From Brevibacillus sp. SYP-B805 (GTDB lineage Bacteria; Bacillota; Bacilli; Brevibacillales; Brevibacillaceae): a stretch of 64,000 nucleotides of DNA. Under the pieces are notes generated by a model. It ran no database searches and had not been told where the DNA came from. It worked only from the letters and a program-made list of their open reading frames with translations. A program made the position numbers and the translations under genes. Location of the stretch: assembly GCF_011059135.1 (NCBI RefSeq), contig NZ_JAALGD010000014.1, forward strand, positions 1-64,000, in the 5' to 3' direction. Positions 36,105 through 44,367 of the stretch are shown one piece after another; position 1 is the stretch's first letter, and each line of letters opens with the position of its first letter.

Positions 36105-37001
36105 TTACCGGTCCGCCTCCTGCCTGGGACGCTGCCATTTTTTGCGGAAAGCAAGCGGCGTCATCTCGACGCGGTCCTTGAACAGATTGATGAAGTGGCT
36201 GACGTTGTCGATGCCGACTCGGGAAGCAATGGCGGAAACGGTGAGATCGGAGTAAATCAACAGCTCCTTGGCATACGTGATGCGGCGGTTGATCAGGTAC
36301 TCGTTGGGAGTAAAGCCAGTGTATTTCTTGAATTCCCGGACCAGATGGAACTTGCTGACGGCATGCCGTTTGGCCAGCTGATCGAGCGAGATTTTTTCGT
36401 GAAAGCGCTTGTCCAGATCGCGCAGGATCTGTTCCAGATAGGAAGGCAGAAACAGCCCGGCCGAATGGCTTGGCGCATTGGCCGCGAGCAACAGTTCGGT
36501 CAGCAGATGCACCAGAAGAAAAGAGGAGAGCGGTTCGGTGCGCACGTCTTTTTGCCGGTGGATATCGATCAGCTGCCGGATGATGGACGCGACCGTGTCG
36601 CACCCCTTCTCGAAGGTTACCACGGGAGAGCCGTTTTTCATGAATTGCTCATAATAGCCGCGGCTTCCGCTGCCGTTGAAATGGACCCAGACCATCTCCC
36701 ACAGCTCGTGTTCGTCGGTTTTGTAGAACTGGTATTCCATGCAGTCAATGAAAAATACCTGGTTGGCTCCGAGCGTATACCATTTTCCCTTGTAATGCAG
36801 GTATCCCTTGCCCGCCAGCGTGCACACCACAAGGTACGAGTTCAGATTTTCCCGCTCGGTGAAATACGGCGGCCGCGTGCGGAACCAGCCCACTTCCTGG
36901 ACGTAATAGAACGTGGATTTCGCCGTGACGCTCGGGGTGGCGATAATCCGCACGGAGTCTTCCGTCCATGCGTGGGCCGCTCTTTCCGAATACGGTTTCA
37001 T
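36105..37001 (-). CDS. AraC-family transcription regulator
   Basis: A 298-residue regulator: a cupin-like sugar-sensing N-terminus (about 30-165) and two C-terminal helix-turn-helices (ISLDQLAKRHAVSKFHLVREFKKYTGFTP; VSAIASRVGIDNVSHFINLFKDRV). ATG 37001 follows GGGGAGGTGTCC; the frame extends far upstream only as antisense of the isomerase gene. It is divergent from the isomerase gene with a 120-bp gap, so it most likely activates that gene and possibly the rhamnose operon beyond. Confidence 0.9.
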   Translation of the reverse strand: MKPYSERAAHAWTEDSVRIIATPSVTAKSTFYYVQEVGWFRTRPPYFTERENLNSYLVVCTLAGKGYLHYKGKWYTLGANQVFFIDCMEYQFYKTDEHELWEMVWVHFNGSGSRGYYEQFMKNGSPVVTFEKGCDTVASIIRQLIDIHRQKDVRTEPLSSFLLVHLLTELLLAANAPSHSAGLFLPSYLEQILRDLDKRFHEKISLDQLAKRHAVSKFHLVREFKKYTGFTPNEYLINRRITYAKELLIYSDLTVSAIASRVGIDNVSHFINLFKDRVEMTPLAFRKKWQRPRQEADR

Positions 37002-37121
37002 GATCGGACACCTCCCCGCAAGATTCTGTGATGATTGAACAAGATATTGGGATGTTTCCTTTATTGTAAGCGAATACAATACGGTCATAAAGTTATGATT
37101 ATTTCGCGGAGGTGGATCATC

Positions 37122-38624
37122 ATGGCTAGATTGACGCCCATCAAACCCGCAAAGCGGGCGCGTGTGGGGTTGTATACCATCGGTCTGCAGGCCTACTGGA
37201 ACCAGTTTCCCGGGCTGCGGGAGCGGTTGATCGAATACGGCCGCTATCTGGAACAGCGCATGTCGCAATACGGAGAGGTGTTTAACTACGGCTTGGTCGA
37301 TGCGGAAGGGGAAGGCAGAAAAGCGGGAGAGTGGTTCAATGCCCGGAACGTGGACCTGGTCTTCTGCCACTCCGGCACCTACTGCACCAGTTCCGCCGTG
37401 CTGCCGGTGCACCAGATCTGCAAGGTTCCCGTCGTCGTGCTGAACCTGCAGCCAGCGGCGAGAATCGATTATGACAGGACCACGACAGGAGAGTGGCTGT
37501 CCCATTGCGGCGCCTGCCCCGTGCCCGAGATCGCCAATGCCTTCCAGCGGGCAAATATCCCCTTCCGTGTGGTCAACGGGCTGCTCGGTCTCGACTATAC
37601 GCCCGCCATCTCCCTGACCAATGAGCATACCAGGGAGCGGAAGGAAGCGATCCGGGCATGGCTCAGCATCGAGGAATGGATACGCGCCGCTTCCGTATCC
37701 AGGACGCTTCGCCACAGCCGCTTCGGCTTTCTCGGCAACACCTACAGCGGGATGCTGGACATGTACAGCGACTTTACCATGATCCAGGCCCAAACCGGCC
37801 TGCATGTGGAAGTGCTGGAGATGTGCGATTTGGCCCGGCTGTTCAGGGAGGTAACGGACGCGGAGGTGAAGGAGAAGCTGGCGGAAGTCCATGAGATGTT
37901 TGAGATCAGCGGAGATTCGCCATCGGACCCGATCGCCAAGAAGCCGACAGCGGAACAGATGGAATGGTCCTGCCGGGTGGCTGCGGCGCAGGAGAAGCTG
38001 GTCAGGGAATACGATCTCGACGCCCTGACGTACTATTACCACGGCGCCCCCGACAGCGAGTATGAAAAACTGCAGGGCGGCTTTATTGTCGGCCACTCCC
38101 TGCTGACCGCGCGCGGCATCCCCTGCTCGGGCGAAGGGGATCTGAAGACCGCCGTCGCCATGAAGATCTGCGACATTCTCGGCATCGGCGGCAGCTTCTC
38201 GGAAATCGTCGTTGTCGATTACGACGCGGAAACCATCCTGCTTGGCCATGACGGCCCCTTCCACATCGCCATCTCGGCGGGAAAGCCGATCCTGCGCGGC
38301 ATGGGACTGTACCACGGCAAGCAGGGCACGGGTGTTTCCGTAGAGGCGAAGGTAAAAACAGGGCCGGTCACGACCCTGAATGTCACGCAAACCGGGGATG
38401 GCAGGCTCAAAATGATTATCAGCGAAGGGGAATCGACGGACGGGCCGATCATGAAAATCGGCAACACCCAGACGCCGGTCAAGTTTCGCAAGCATCCGGA
38501 TGAATATATGGAGCAGTGGTTCCGGGAAGCCCCGACTCACCACTGCGCTATGGCGGTCGGGCATCATGCGGGCTTGCTGGAGAAGGTGGCGGAACTGCTC
38601 GGCTGCCAATCCGTTACGCTCTGA
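37122..38624 (+). CDS. L-fucose/L-arabinose isomerase-family protein
   Basis: A 500-residue protein with the fold pattern of the fucose/arabinose isomerases: N-terminal Rossmann-like region (RARVGLYTIGLQAYWNQFPGL), a middle region (GNTYSGMLDMYSDFTMIQAQTGLHVEVLEM) and a C-terminal domain with GIPCSGEGDLKTAVAMKI, EIVVVDYDAETILLGHDGPFH and the late His-rich PTHHCAMAVGHH. The middle and C-terminal parts contain the expected Glu/Asp/His metal positions. GCGGAGGTGG precedes ATG 37122. It should isomerise an aldose to a ketose. The rhamnose operon downstream has its own isomerase (RhaA), so this may widen the range to L-fucose or another deoxy sugar. Exact substrate unknown. Confidence 0.8.
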   Translation: MARLTPIKPAKRARVGLYTIGLQAYWNQFPGLRERLIEYGRYLEQRMSQYGEVFNYGLVDAEGEGRKAGEWFNARNVDLVFCHSGTYCTSSAVLPVHQICKVPVVVLNLQPAARIDYDRTTTGEWLSHCGACPVPEIANAFQRANIPFRVVNGLLGLDYTPAISLTNEHTRERKEAIRAWLSIEEWIRAASVSRTLRHSRFGFLGNTYSGMLDMYSDFTMIQAQTGLHVEVLEMCDLARLFREVTDAEVKEKLAEVHEMFEISGDSPSDPIAKKPTAEQMEWSCRVAAAQEKLVREYDLDALTYYYHGAPDSEYEKLQGGFIVGHSLLTARGIPCSGEGDLKTAVAMKICDILGIGGSFSEIVVVDYDAETILLGHDGPFHIAISAGKPILRGMGLYHGKQGTGVSVEAKVKTGPVTTLNVTQTGDGRLKMIISEGESTDGPIMKIGNTQTPVKFRKHPDEYMEQWFREAPTHHCAMAVGHHAGLLEKVAELLGCQSVTL

Positions 38625-38651
38625 ATCGAGGATATTGCAGAAAAAATCAAA

Positions 38652-38709
38652 CATAAACAAAAAAAATATATTCACAAAACAAAAACAAATATATATAATC
38701 AAAAACAAA
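38652..38709. promoter_or_regulatory. Direct-repeat operator region of the rhamnose operon
   Basis: CAAAAACAAA occurs exactly twice (38680-38689 and 38700-38709), 20 bases apart, one on each side of the -10 box; an imperfect copy CATAAACAAA is at 38652. Such direct repeats suit the DeoR-type RhaR encoded in the operon. Confidence 0.6.
38671..38699 (+). promoter_or_regulatory. Promoter of the rhamnose operon
   Basis: TTCACA (38671-38676), a 17-base spacer and TATAAT (38694-38699) in a very A-rich stretch. Confidence 0.75.
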
Positions 38710-38749
38710 CAAAAGAAACTGAATAGACGCAACATTCAGGAGGTATACA

Positions 38750-40819
38750 ATGGTGCACAGTTTGTGGGATCGGTCGACAGCGGCGCGCCTCCAGGGAGGA
38801 CTGGACGAACTGGTCTACCGATCCAATCTGCTCGGCACGGATCGGCGGGTCTGCAACTGGGGCGGCGGTAACACGTCGATGAAGACGGTGGAAACAGATT
38901 TCCGCGGCCGCGAAGTGGAAGTCATGTGGGTGAAGGGGAGCGGCTCCGATCTTGCGACGATGAAAGCGGGCAATTTTACCTGCCTGCGGCTGGATGACAT
39001 CCGTCCGCTCTATGAACGGGATGCGATGACAGATGAGGAAATGGTTGCCTATCTCTCCCACTGCATGATGGACAGCAAGCAGCCCCGGGCATCGATCGAG
39101 ACGCTGCTGCACGCCTTTCTTCCTTTCCCGCATGTGGACCATACCCATCCGGATGCCATCATCAGCATCTGCTGTGCCGATAACGGCAAAGAGGTGGCGG
39201 CAGAAATTTTCGGCGACCGCTTCGTATGGGTGCCTTATGTGCGCCCGGGCTTTACGCTTTCCAAGATGATTGCGGAGGGCGTCCGGCAGAATCCGGCAGC
39301 CGAGCTGGTGCTGATGGAAAAGCACGGATTGGTCACCTGGGGAGAGACGTCCGAGGCGTGCTACCAGAAAACCATCGCCATCATTCGGGAGGCGGAAGCG
39401 TATATCGAGGCGCGGGTGAAGGAGGATACCCTGTTTGGCGGGCCCAAATACGAACCGCTGCCGAAGGAGGAGCGGCATCGCTTGCTGGCTGAGGTGATGC
39501 CTGTCATTCGCGGGGCGGTCAGCGATCAGGCCCGCATGATCCTCTCCTATGACGATGAGGCGGATATCCTGCAGTTTGTCAACAGCGCGGAAGCGGGAGT
39601 CCTGTCCCAGATCGGCGCCGCCTGCCCGGATCACTTGGTTCACACCAAAATGAAACCGCTGTACATCGAGTGGGACCCCGCCAGCCGTGACGCCCAGGCT
39701 TTGGCTAGGGCGCTGCGGGAAGGCATCGCCCGCTACAAGGAAGCGTACACCCAATATTTCGAGCGCAACCGCAGCGAAGGGGACCGGATGTTTGAAGCCG
39801 GTCCGCGGGTCATCCTCATTCCCGGCATCGGGATGGTCAACACGGGCAAAAGCCTGTCCAATGCCAAGGTGAGCGGCTCCCTTTACCGCAGGGCTATCGC
39901 CGTCATGCGCGGTGCCACCACGCTGGGGAACTTCGTGTCCCTCAGCGAAGCGGAATCCTACCAGGTGGAGTATTGGCCGCTGGAGCTGTACAAGCTGACG
40001 CTTGCGCCGCCCGAAGCGGAATTCTCCCGCAAAGTTGCTTTCGTCACCGGCGGGGCGGGCGGCATCGGCAGCGAAACGTGCCGGCGTCTGGCTGCCGAGG
40101 GGGCGCATGTCGTCGTGGCGGACCTCAATCGGGAGGGGGCCGAGCAGGTGGCGAAAGAGATCAATGAAAGCGTTGGCGAAGGGCGGGCCATCGCCGTCAA
40201 CATGGACGTGACCCGGGAAAGCGAGGTGCAGGCGGCGTTTGAAACGGCCGCACTCGCATACGGCGGCGTTGACATCGTGGTGAACAATGCAGGGCTGGCC
40301 ACTTCCAGCCCGTTTGACGAGACGACCCTGGACGAGTGGAATTTGAACATGAATGTGCTTGCGACCGGGTACTTCCTGGTCGCCCGGGAAGCATTCAAAC
40401 AGATGAAAAGACAGGGAATCGGGGGCAGCATGGTCTTTGTCGGCTCGAAAAATTCCGTCTACGCCGGCAAAAACGCTTCCGCCTACAGCGCCGCAAAAGC
40501 GTTGGAAGTCCACTTGGCCCGCTGCATCGCAACCGAAGGCGGCCAATACGGGATCCGGGTCAACTCGGTGCTGCCCGATGCCGTCCTGCAGGGATCGGCC
40601 ATCTGGAATTCCAGCTGGCGCAGGGAACGGGCCGCCGCCTACGGGATCGAACCGGAACAGCTGGAAGAGTACTACCGCAACCGCACCACCCTGCTTGTCA
40701 ATGTATACCCGCGGGATATCGCCGAAAGCATCGCCTTCTTCGCATCGTCCCGCTCGGAGAAAACGACCGGCTGCATGCTGACGGTGGACGGCGGGGTAGC
40801 AGCCGCCTTCAGCCGATAA
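38750..40819 (+). CDS. rhaEW: Bifunctional rhamnulose-1-phosphate aldolase / lactaldehyde dehydrogenase
   Basis: A 689-residue fusion. The N-terminal class II aldolase domain (1-410) has the zinc motif HVDHTHPDA and MEKHGLVTWG and splits rhamnulose 1-phosphate into dihydroxyacetone phosphate and L-lactaldehyde. The C-terminal short-chain dehydrogenase (425-689) has the NAD motif TGGAGGIG, NNAG and YSAAK and oxidises L-lactaldehyde to lactate. The same fusion occurs in B. subtilis YuxG/RhaEW. AGGAGGTATACA precedes the ATG. First gene of the operon. Confidence 0.94.
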   Translation: MVHSLWDRSTAARLQGGLDELVYRSNLLGTDRRVCNWGGGNTSMKTVETDFRGREVEVMWVKGSGSDLATMKAGNFTCLRLDDIRPLYERDAMTDEEMVAYLSHCMMDSKQPRASIETLLHAFLPFPHVDHTHPDAIISICCADNGKEVAAEIFGDRFVWVPYVRPGFTLSKMIAEGVRQNPAAELVLMEKHGLVTWGETSEACYQKTIAIIREAEAYIEARVKEDTLFGGPKYEPLPKEERHRLLAEVMPVIRGAVSDQARMILSYDDEADILQFVNSAEAGVLSQIGAACPDHLVHTKMKPLYIEWDPASRDAQALARALREGIARYKEAYTQYFERNRSEGDRMFEAGPRVILIPGIGMVNTGKSLSNAKVSGSLYRRAIAVMRGATTLGNFVSLSEAESYQVEYWPLELYKLTLAPPEAEFSRKVAFVTGGAGGIGSETCRRLAAEGAHVVVADLNREGAEQVAKEINESVGEGRAIAVNMDVTRESEVQAAFETAALAYGGVDIVVNNAGLATSSPFDETTLDEWNLNMNVLATGYFLVAREAFKQMKRQGIGGSMVFVGSKNSVYAGKNASAYSAAKALEVHLARCIATEGGQYGIRVNSVLPDAVLQGSAIWNSSWRRERAAAYGIEPEQLEEYYRNRTTLLVNVYPRDIAESIAFFASSRSEKTTGCMLTVDGGVAAAFSR

Positions 40820-40846
40820 CGACCAGAGGAAACAGGTGATGAGAAG

Positions 40847-42067
40847 ATGACAGATCGAGCCTATGCGTGGTTTGAGGAGCAGCAAAAGGCCCGGGGCATC
40901 GATGTGGAACAGGTGAAAGCCAAACTGAAAGCGCTCCGCATCGAAACCCCGTCCTGGGGGTACGGCGACTCCGGCACACGCTTCAAAACCTTTCAGAAGG
41001 TGGGCGTTCCTCGCAATCCGTTCGAAAAGCTGGAGGACGCCGCGCAGGTTCACCGGCTGACGGGCCTGTGTCCTTCCGTCGCCATCCACATCCCCTGGGA
41101 CAAGGTGGACGATTACAGGGCGCTGCGGGCGCATGCCGAGAATCTGGGGCTCTCCATCGGGGCCGTCAATCCCAACCTGTTCCAGGAAGACGAGTACATG
41201 CTGGGCAGTGTGTGCAACGCGGACCCCGCCGTGCGACGAAAGGCGATCGCGCATCTGCTGGAATGTGTCGACATCGCCAAGGAGACCGGTTCCAGGGATC
41301 TCAGCCTGTGGTTTGCGGATGGCACCAACTATCCGGGACAGGCGGATCTGCGCAAGCGGAAAGGCTGGATGCTGGAGGCGCTGCAGGAGATGTACAAGGC
41401 GTTGACGCCGGACATGCGGATGCTGATCGAATACAAGTTTTTTGAACCGGCCTTTTACCATACCGACCTGGCGGATTGGGGCATGGCGTTTAACATGGCA
41501 TGCAAGCTGGGCCCCCAGGCGCAGGTGCTGGTGGATACCGGCCATCACGCCCCGGGAACCAACGTGGAGCATATCGTCGCCTATCTGATCGATGAGAAGA
41601 AGCTGGGCGGGTTTCATTTCAACAGCCGAAAGTATGCCGATGACGATCTGATCGTGGGAGCAATCAATCCTTATGAACTCTTCCTCATCTTCTACCAGAT
41701 CATCAGCGCATCGGCGGACGCCGACGAAGGGATCAGGGAGACCGTTCGCAACATCGCTTACATGATCGACCAGTCCCATAACATCGAGCCGAAAATCCCG
41801 GCGATGATCCGATCGGTGCTCAATGTGCAAACCCAGTATGCCAAAGCGCTGCTGATCAACCTGGATGAGGTGGCGGCGGCCCAGGAAGCCCAGGATGTGC
41901 TGGCCGCGGAGGATGCGGTCAGGAGGGCCTTCGAAATTGACGTCACGCCGCTGCTGCATGCCGTGCGGGAGGAGATGGGAGTCCCCGTCGATCCGATGCA
42001 GGCCTACCTGGAAAGCAGTTATCCGCAGAAGATCCTGTCGCGCGGCAAGGGCGGTGCCAGCTGGTGA
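40847..42067 (+). CDS. rhaA: L-rhamnose isomerase (RhaI type)
   Basis: A 406-residue TIM-barrel isomerase converting L-rhamnose to L-rhamnulose. It resembles the Bacillus/Pseudomonas-type rhamnose isomerases of about 400-430 residues. Metal-site segments include LIEYKFFEPAFYHTDL, VLVDTGHHAPGTN and GGFHFNSRKYADDDL. The start follows CAGGTGATGAGAAG; the last bases overlap the rhaB GTG. Confidence 0.92.
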   Translation: MTDRAYAWFEEQQKARGIDVEQVKAKLKALRIETPSWGYGDSGTRFKTFQKVGVPRNPFEKLEDAAQVHRLTGLCPSVAIHIPWDKVDDYRALRAHAENLGLSIGAVNPNLFQEDEYMLGSVCNADPAVRRKAIAHLLECVDIAKETGSRDLSLWFADGTNYPGQADLRKRKGWMLEALQEMYKALTPDMRMLIEYKFFEPAFYHTDLADWGMAFNMACKLGPQAQVLVDTGHHAPGTNVEHIVAYLIDEKKLGGFHFNSRKYADDDLIVGAINPYELFLIFYQIISASADADEGIRETVRNIAYMIDQSHNIEPKIPAMIRSVLNVQTQYAKALLINLDEVAAAQEAQDVLAAEDAVRRAFEIDVTPLLHAVREEMGVPVDPMQAYLESSYPQKILSRGKGGASW

Positions 42068-43536
42068 CAAGCGTCCTTGCATTTGACATCGGGGCAAGCA
42101 GCGGCAGGGCGTTGATCGGGACGCTGACGGACGGGCGGCTGCTTGTGGAGGAAATCCACCGCTTTCCCAACGAGCCGGTGCAGGTGGGAGGCCGTTTGTA
42201 CTGGGATATTCTCCGCCTGTACCATGAGATCAAACAGGGGATGGTCAAAGCGAAGCTGCTGGGATGCTCGCCCGCCAGCATGGGCATCGATTCGTGGGCG
42301 GTCGATTTCGGACTTCTGGACAGCACAGGCGAGCTGCTTGGCAATCCGCGCCATTACCGTGATCACCGGACGGACGGGATGATGGAGGAGGTATTCGCCC
42401 TCGTTCCCCGGCACGAGATTTTTCGGCAGACAGGCATTCAGTTTTTGCCGTTCAACACGATCTACCAGCTGTACGCGCTGGTCAAAACCAATCCGTCCCT
42501 GCTTGCGCGGGCGAACCGTTTTCTGATGATTCCGGATTTGTTCCGCTACTTCCTGACGGGGGAGATACGCAACGAGTTTACCAACGCGACCACGACGCAG
42601 CTGTACAATCCCGCGCTGGGCACATGGGACGGAACGCTGCTGGATAGGCTGGGCATTCCCCGCCATCTGTTCGGCGAGCCGGCGCGGCCGGGCACCGTGG
42701 TGGGCAGCCTGTTGCCTTCCGTCTGCGATGAACTGGGCGTTCCGCCGATGCCGGTCATCGCGGTGGCGGAACATGATACGGCCTCGGCGGTGGCAGCCGT
42801 CCCGGCGCAAAGCGGCGACTTCGCCTATCTCATTTGCGGCACCTGGTCGCTGATGGGGACGGAAACAGCGGGAGCGCTGATCAATGACCGCGTGCTGGAG
42901 CTCAATTTCACCAACGAAGGCGGCGTGGGCGATACGTTCCGGTTGTTGAAGAACATCATGGGCCTGTGGATCGTGCAGGAATGCCGCCGGGAATGGGAAA
43001 AGGAAGGGGAGCCCGTTTCCCTGGAGGAGATGGTTCTGGCGTCCGGTCAGGCGAAACCCTTTACATCATTCATCGATCCGGACCATCTCATGTTTCTCAA
43101 TCCGGCCCACATGCCCGCCCAAATCCAGGCGTACTGCCGGGAGACGGGACAGACGGTGCCGGCGGATCGCAGTGCCATCCTGCGCTGCGCGTTTGAAAGC
43201 CTGGCGTTGAAGTACCGGTACGTGCTGGAGCGGACGGAAGCGCTGACCGGCAAACGCTTTTCCGGCCTGCACATGGTGGGCGGCGGGATCCACAACCCCC
43301 TGCTGTGCCAATTCACCGCCAGCGCGATTCAACGGCCGGTATGGGCGGGGCCTGCCGAAGCAAGCGCGATCGGCAACATCTTGGTACAATATATGACGCT
43401 GGGCCGGATTTCCGGAATCCGGGAAGCCCGGAAGATCGTGCGGGATTCGTTCCCCGTCCAAACGTATTTACCCGAGGAACAATCCCTGTGGGACGAGGCA
43501 TATGGACGTTTTCTGCGCGTAACCGGCCTGGGATAA
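42064..43536 (+). CDS. rhaB: Rhamnulokinase
   Basis: A 490-residue FGGY kinase that makes L-rhamnulose 1-phosphate. N-terminal ATP-site motif AFDIGASSGRALIG, FGGY-type middle and C-terminal GLHMVGGGIHNPLLCQ. GTG start overlaps the rhaA stop (GTGA), so the two are coupled. Some rhamnulokinases also accept fuculose, relevant to the extra isomerase upstream. Confidence 0.94.
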   Translation: MTSVLAFDIGASSGRALIGTLTDGRLLVEEIHRFPNEPVQVGGRLYWDILRLYHEIKQGMVKAKLLGCSPASMGIDSWAVDFGLLDSTGELLGNPRHYRDHRTDGMMEEVFALVPRHEIFRQTGIQFLPFNTIYQLYALVKTNPSLLARANRFLMIPDLFRYFLTGEIRNEFTNATTTQLYNPALGTWDGTLLDRLGIPRHLFGEPARPGTVVGSLLPSVCDELGVPPMPVIAVAEHDTASAVAAVPAQSGDFAYLICGTWSLMGTETAGALINDRVLELNFTNEGGVGDTFRLLKNIMGLWIVQECRREWEKEGEPVSLEEMVLASGQAKPFTSFIDPDHLMFLNPAHMPAQIQAYCRETGQTVPADRSAILRCAFESLALKYRYVLERTEALTGKRFSGLHMVGGGIHNPLLCQFTASAIQRPVWAGPAEASAIGNILVQYMTLGRISGIREARKIVRDSFPVQTYLPEEQSLWDEAYGRFLRVTGLG

Positions 43537-43560
43537 ACAAGCAAGGGAATGAGGAAGAAG

Positions 43561-44328
43561 ATGCTCGTAGCAGAACGGCACGAAAAAATTGTCCGCCTTG
43601 TCAATGAGAGGGGAAGCATTCGCGTTTCCGAGCTGAGTGAAATCTGCAACGTGACAGAGGAAACCATCCGGCGGGATCTCGACCGGCTGGAACAGGCGGG
43701 ACGGCTGCTTCGGAGCCACGGCGGTGCCGTCAGCATTCTGGACCAGCAGCCGGAGGTTCCGTATATGGAACGCGAAATCACCCACATGGAAGAGAAAAAG
43801 CGTATCGCGCAGGAGGCCGTCAAACTGATCGAGGCCTACGACCGGATCATTCTCGACGCCAGCACGACGGCCTGGTACATGGCCTCCATCCTGCCGGACA
43901 TCCCGCTGACCGTGGTGACCAACTCGATCAAGGTGGCGATGGAATTAAGCGGCAAGGAGAAAGTGGAGGTGATTTCGACCGGCGGTGTGCTGGCTCCTCG
44001 CTCCCTGTCGTTCGTCGGCCCCAGCGCGGAACGGTCGCTTGATCCATACCACGTAGGCAAGGCGTTCCTTTCCTGCAAGGGCATCCATCTGGACCGGGGA
44101 ATCAGCGAGTCGAACGAGATGCAGGCCCTGGTCAAACGAAAGATGATCGCCATTGCCGATCGGACCTATCTGCTTGCCGATTACAGCAAGTTTGGCCTGC
44201 AGGCGTTTACCTATTTCGCCGAACTGCATCAGATCGATGAAATCATTACGGATGACAAGATCGATCCGCTGCATCTTCAGGAATTGAAGGAAAAGGCGGT
44301 AAAAGTAACGGTGGCGGGCAGGGCGTAA
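43561..44328 (+). CDS. rhaR: DeoR-family rhamnose repressor
   Basis: A 255-residue regulator with an N-terminal DeoR helix-turn-helix (RHEKIVRLVNERGSIRVSELSEICNVTEETIRRDLDRLEQAGRLLRSHGGA) and a sugar-phosphate sensor domain from about residue 75 (DASTTAWYMASILPD). Start uncertain: ATG 43561 has AGGA five bases upstream; ATG 43549 adds four residues but GGGA abuts it. It corresponds to B. subtilis RhaR (YulB), inactivated by L-rhamnulose 1-phosphate. The direct repeats at the rhaEW promoter are its likely target. Confidence 0.9.
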   Translation: MLVAERHEKIVRLVNERGSIRVSELSEICNVTEETIRRDLDRLEQAGRLLRSHGGAVSILDQQPEVPYMEREITHMEEKKRIAQEAVKLIEAYDRIILDASTTAWYMASILPDIPLTVVTNSIKVAMELSGKEKVEVISTGGVLAPRSLSFVGPSAERSLDPYHVGKAFLSCKGIHLDRGISESNEMQALVKRKMIAIADRTYLLADYSKFGLQAFTYFAELHQIDEIITDDKIDPLHLQELKEKAVKVTVAGRA

Positions 44329-44367
44329 CAGAGCGCCGGACGGCTGCCGTACGGATGGGGGCAGAGT

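Noticed and set aside
35947-36603. N-terminal extension of the LytTR gene
   Set aside because: Antisense or out-of-frame reading of the AraC gene; GTG at 35946 with a good ribosome site explains the protein.
37002-38735. N-terminal extension of the AraC gene to 876 codons
   Set aside because: This part is antisense of the isomerase gene; the AraC family length and ribosome site place the start at 37001.
38699-42097. 1132-codon minus-strand frame
   Set aside because: Antisense of rhaEW and rhaA; long only because of codon bias.
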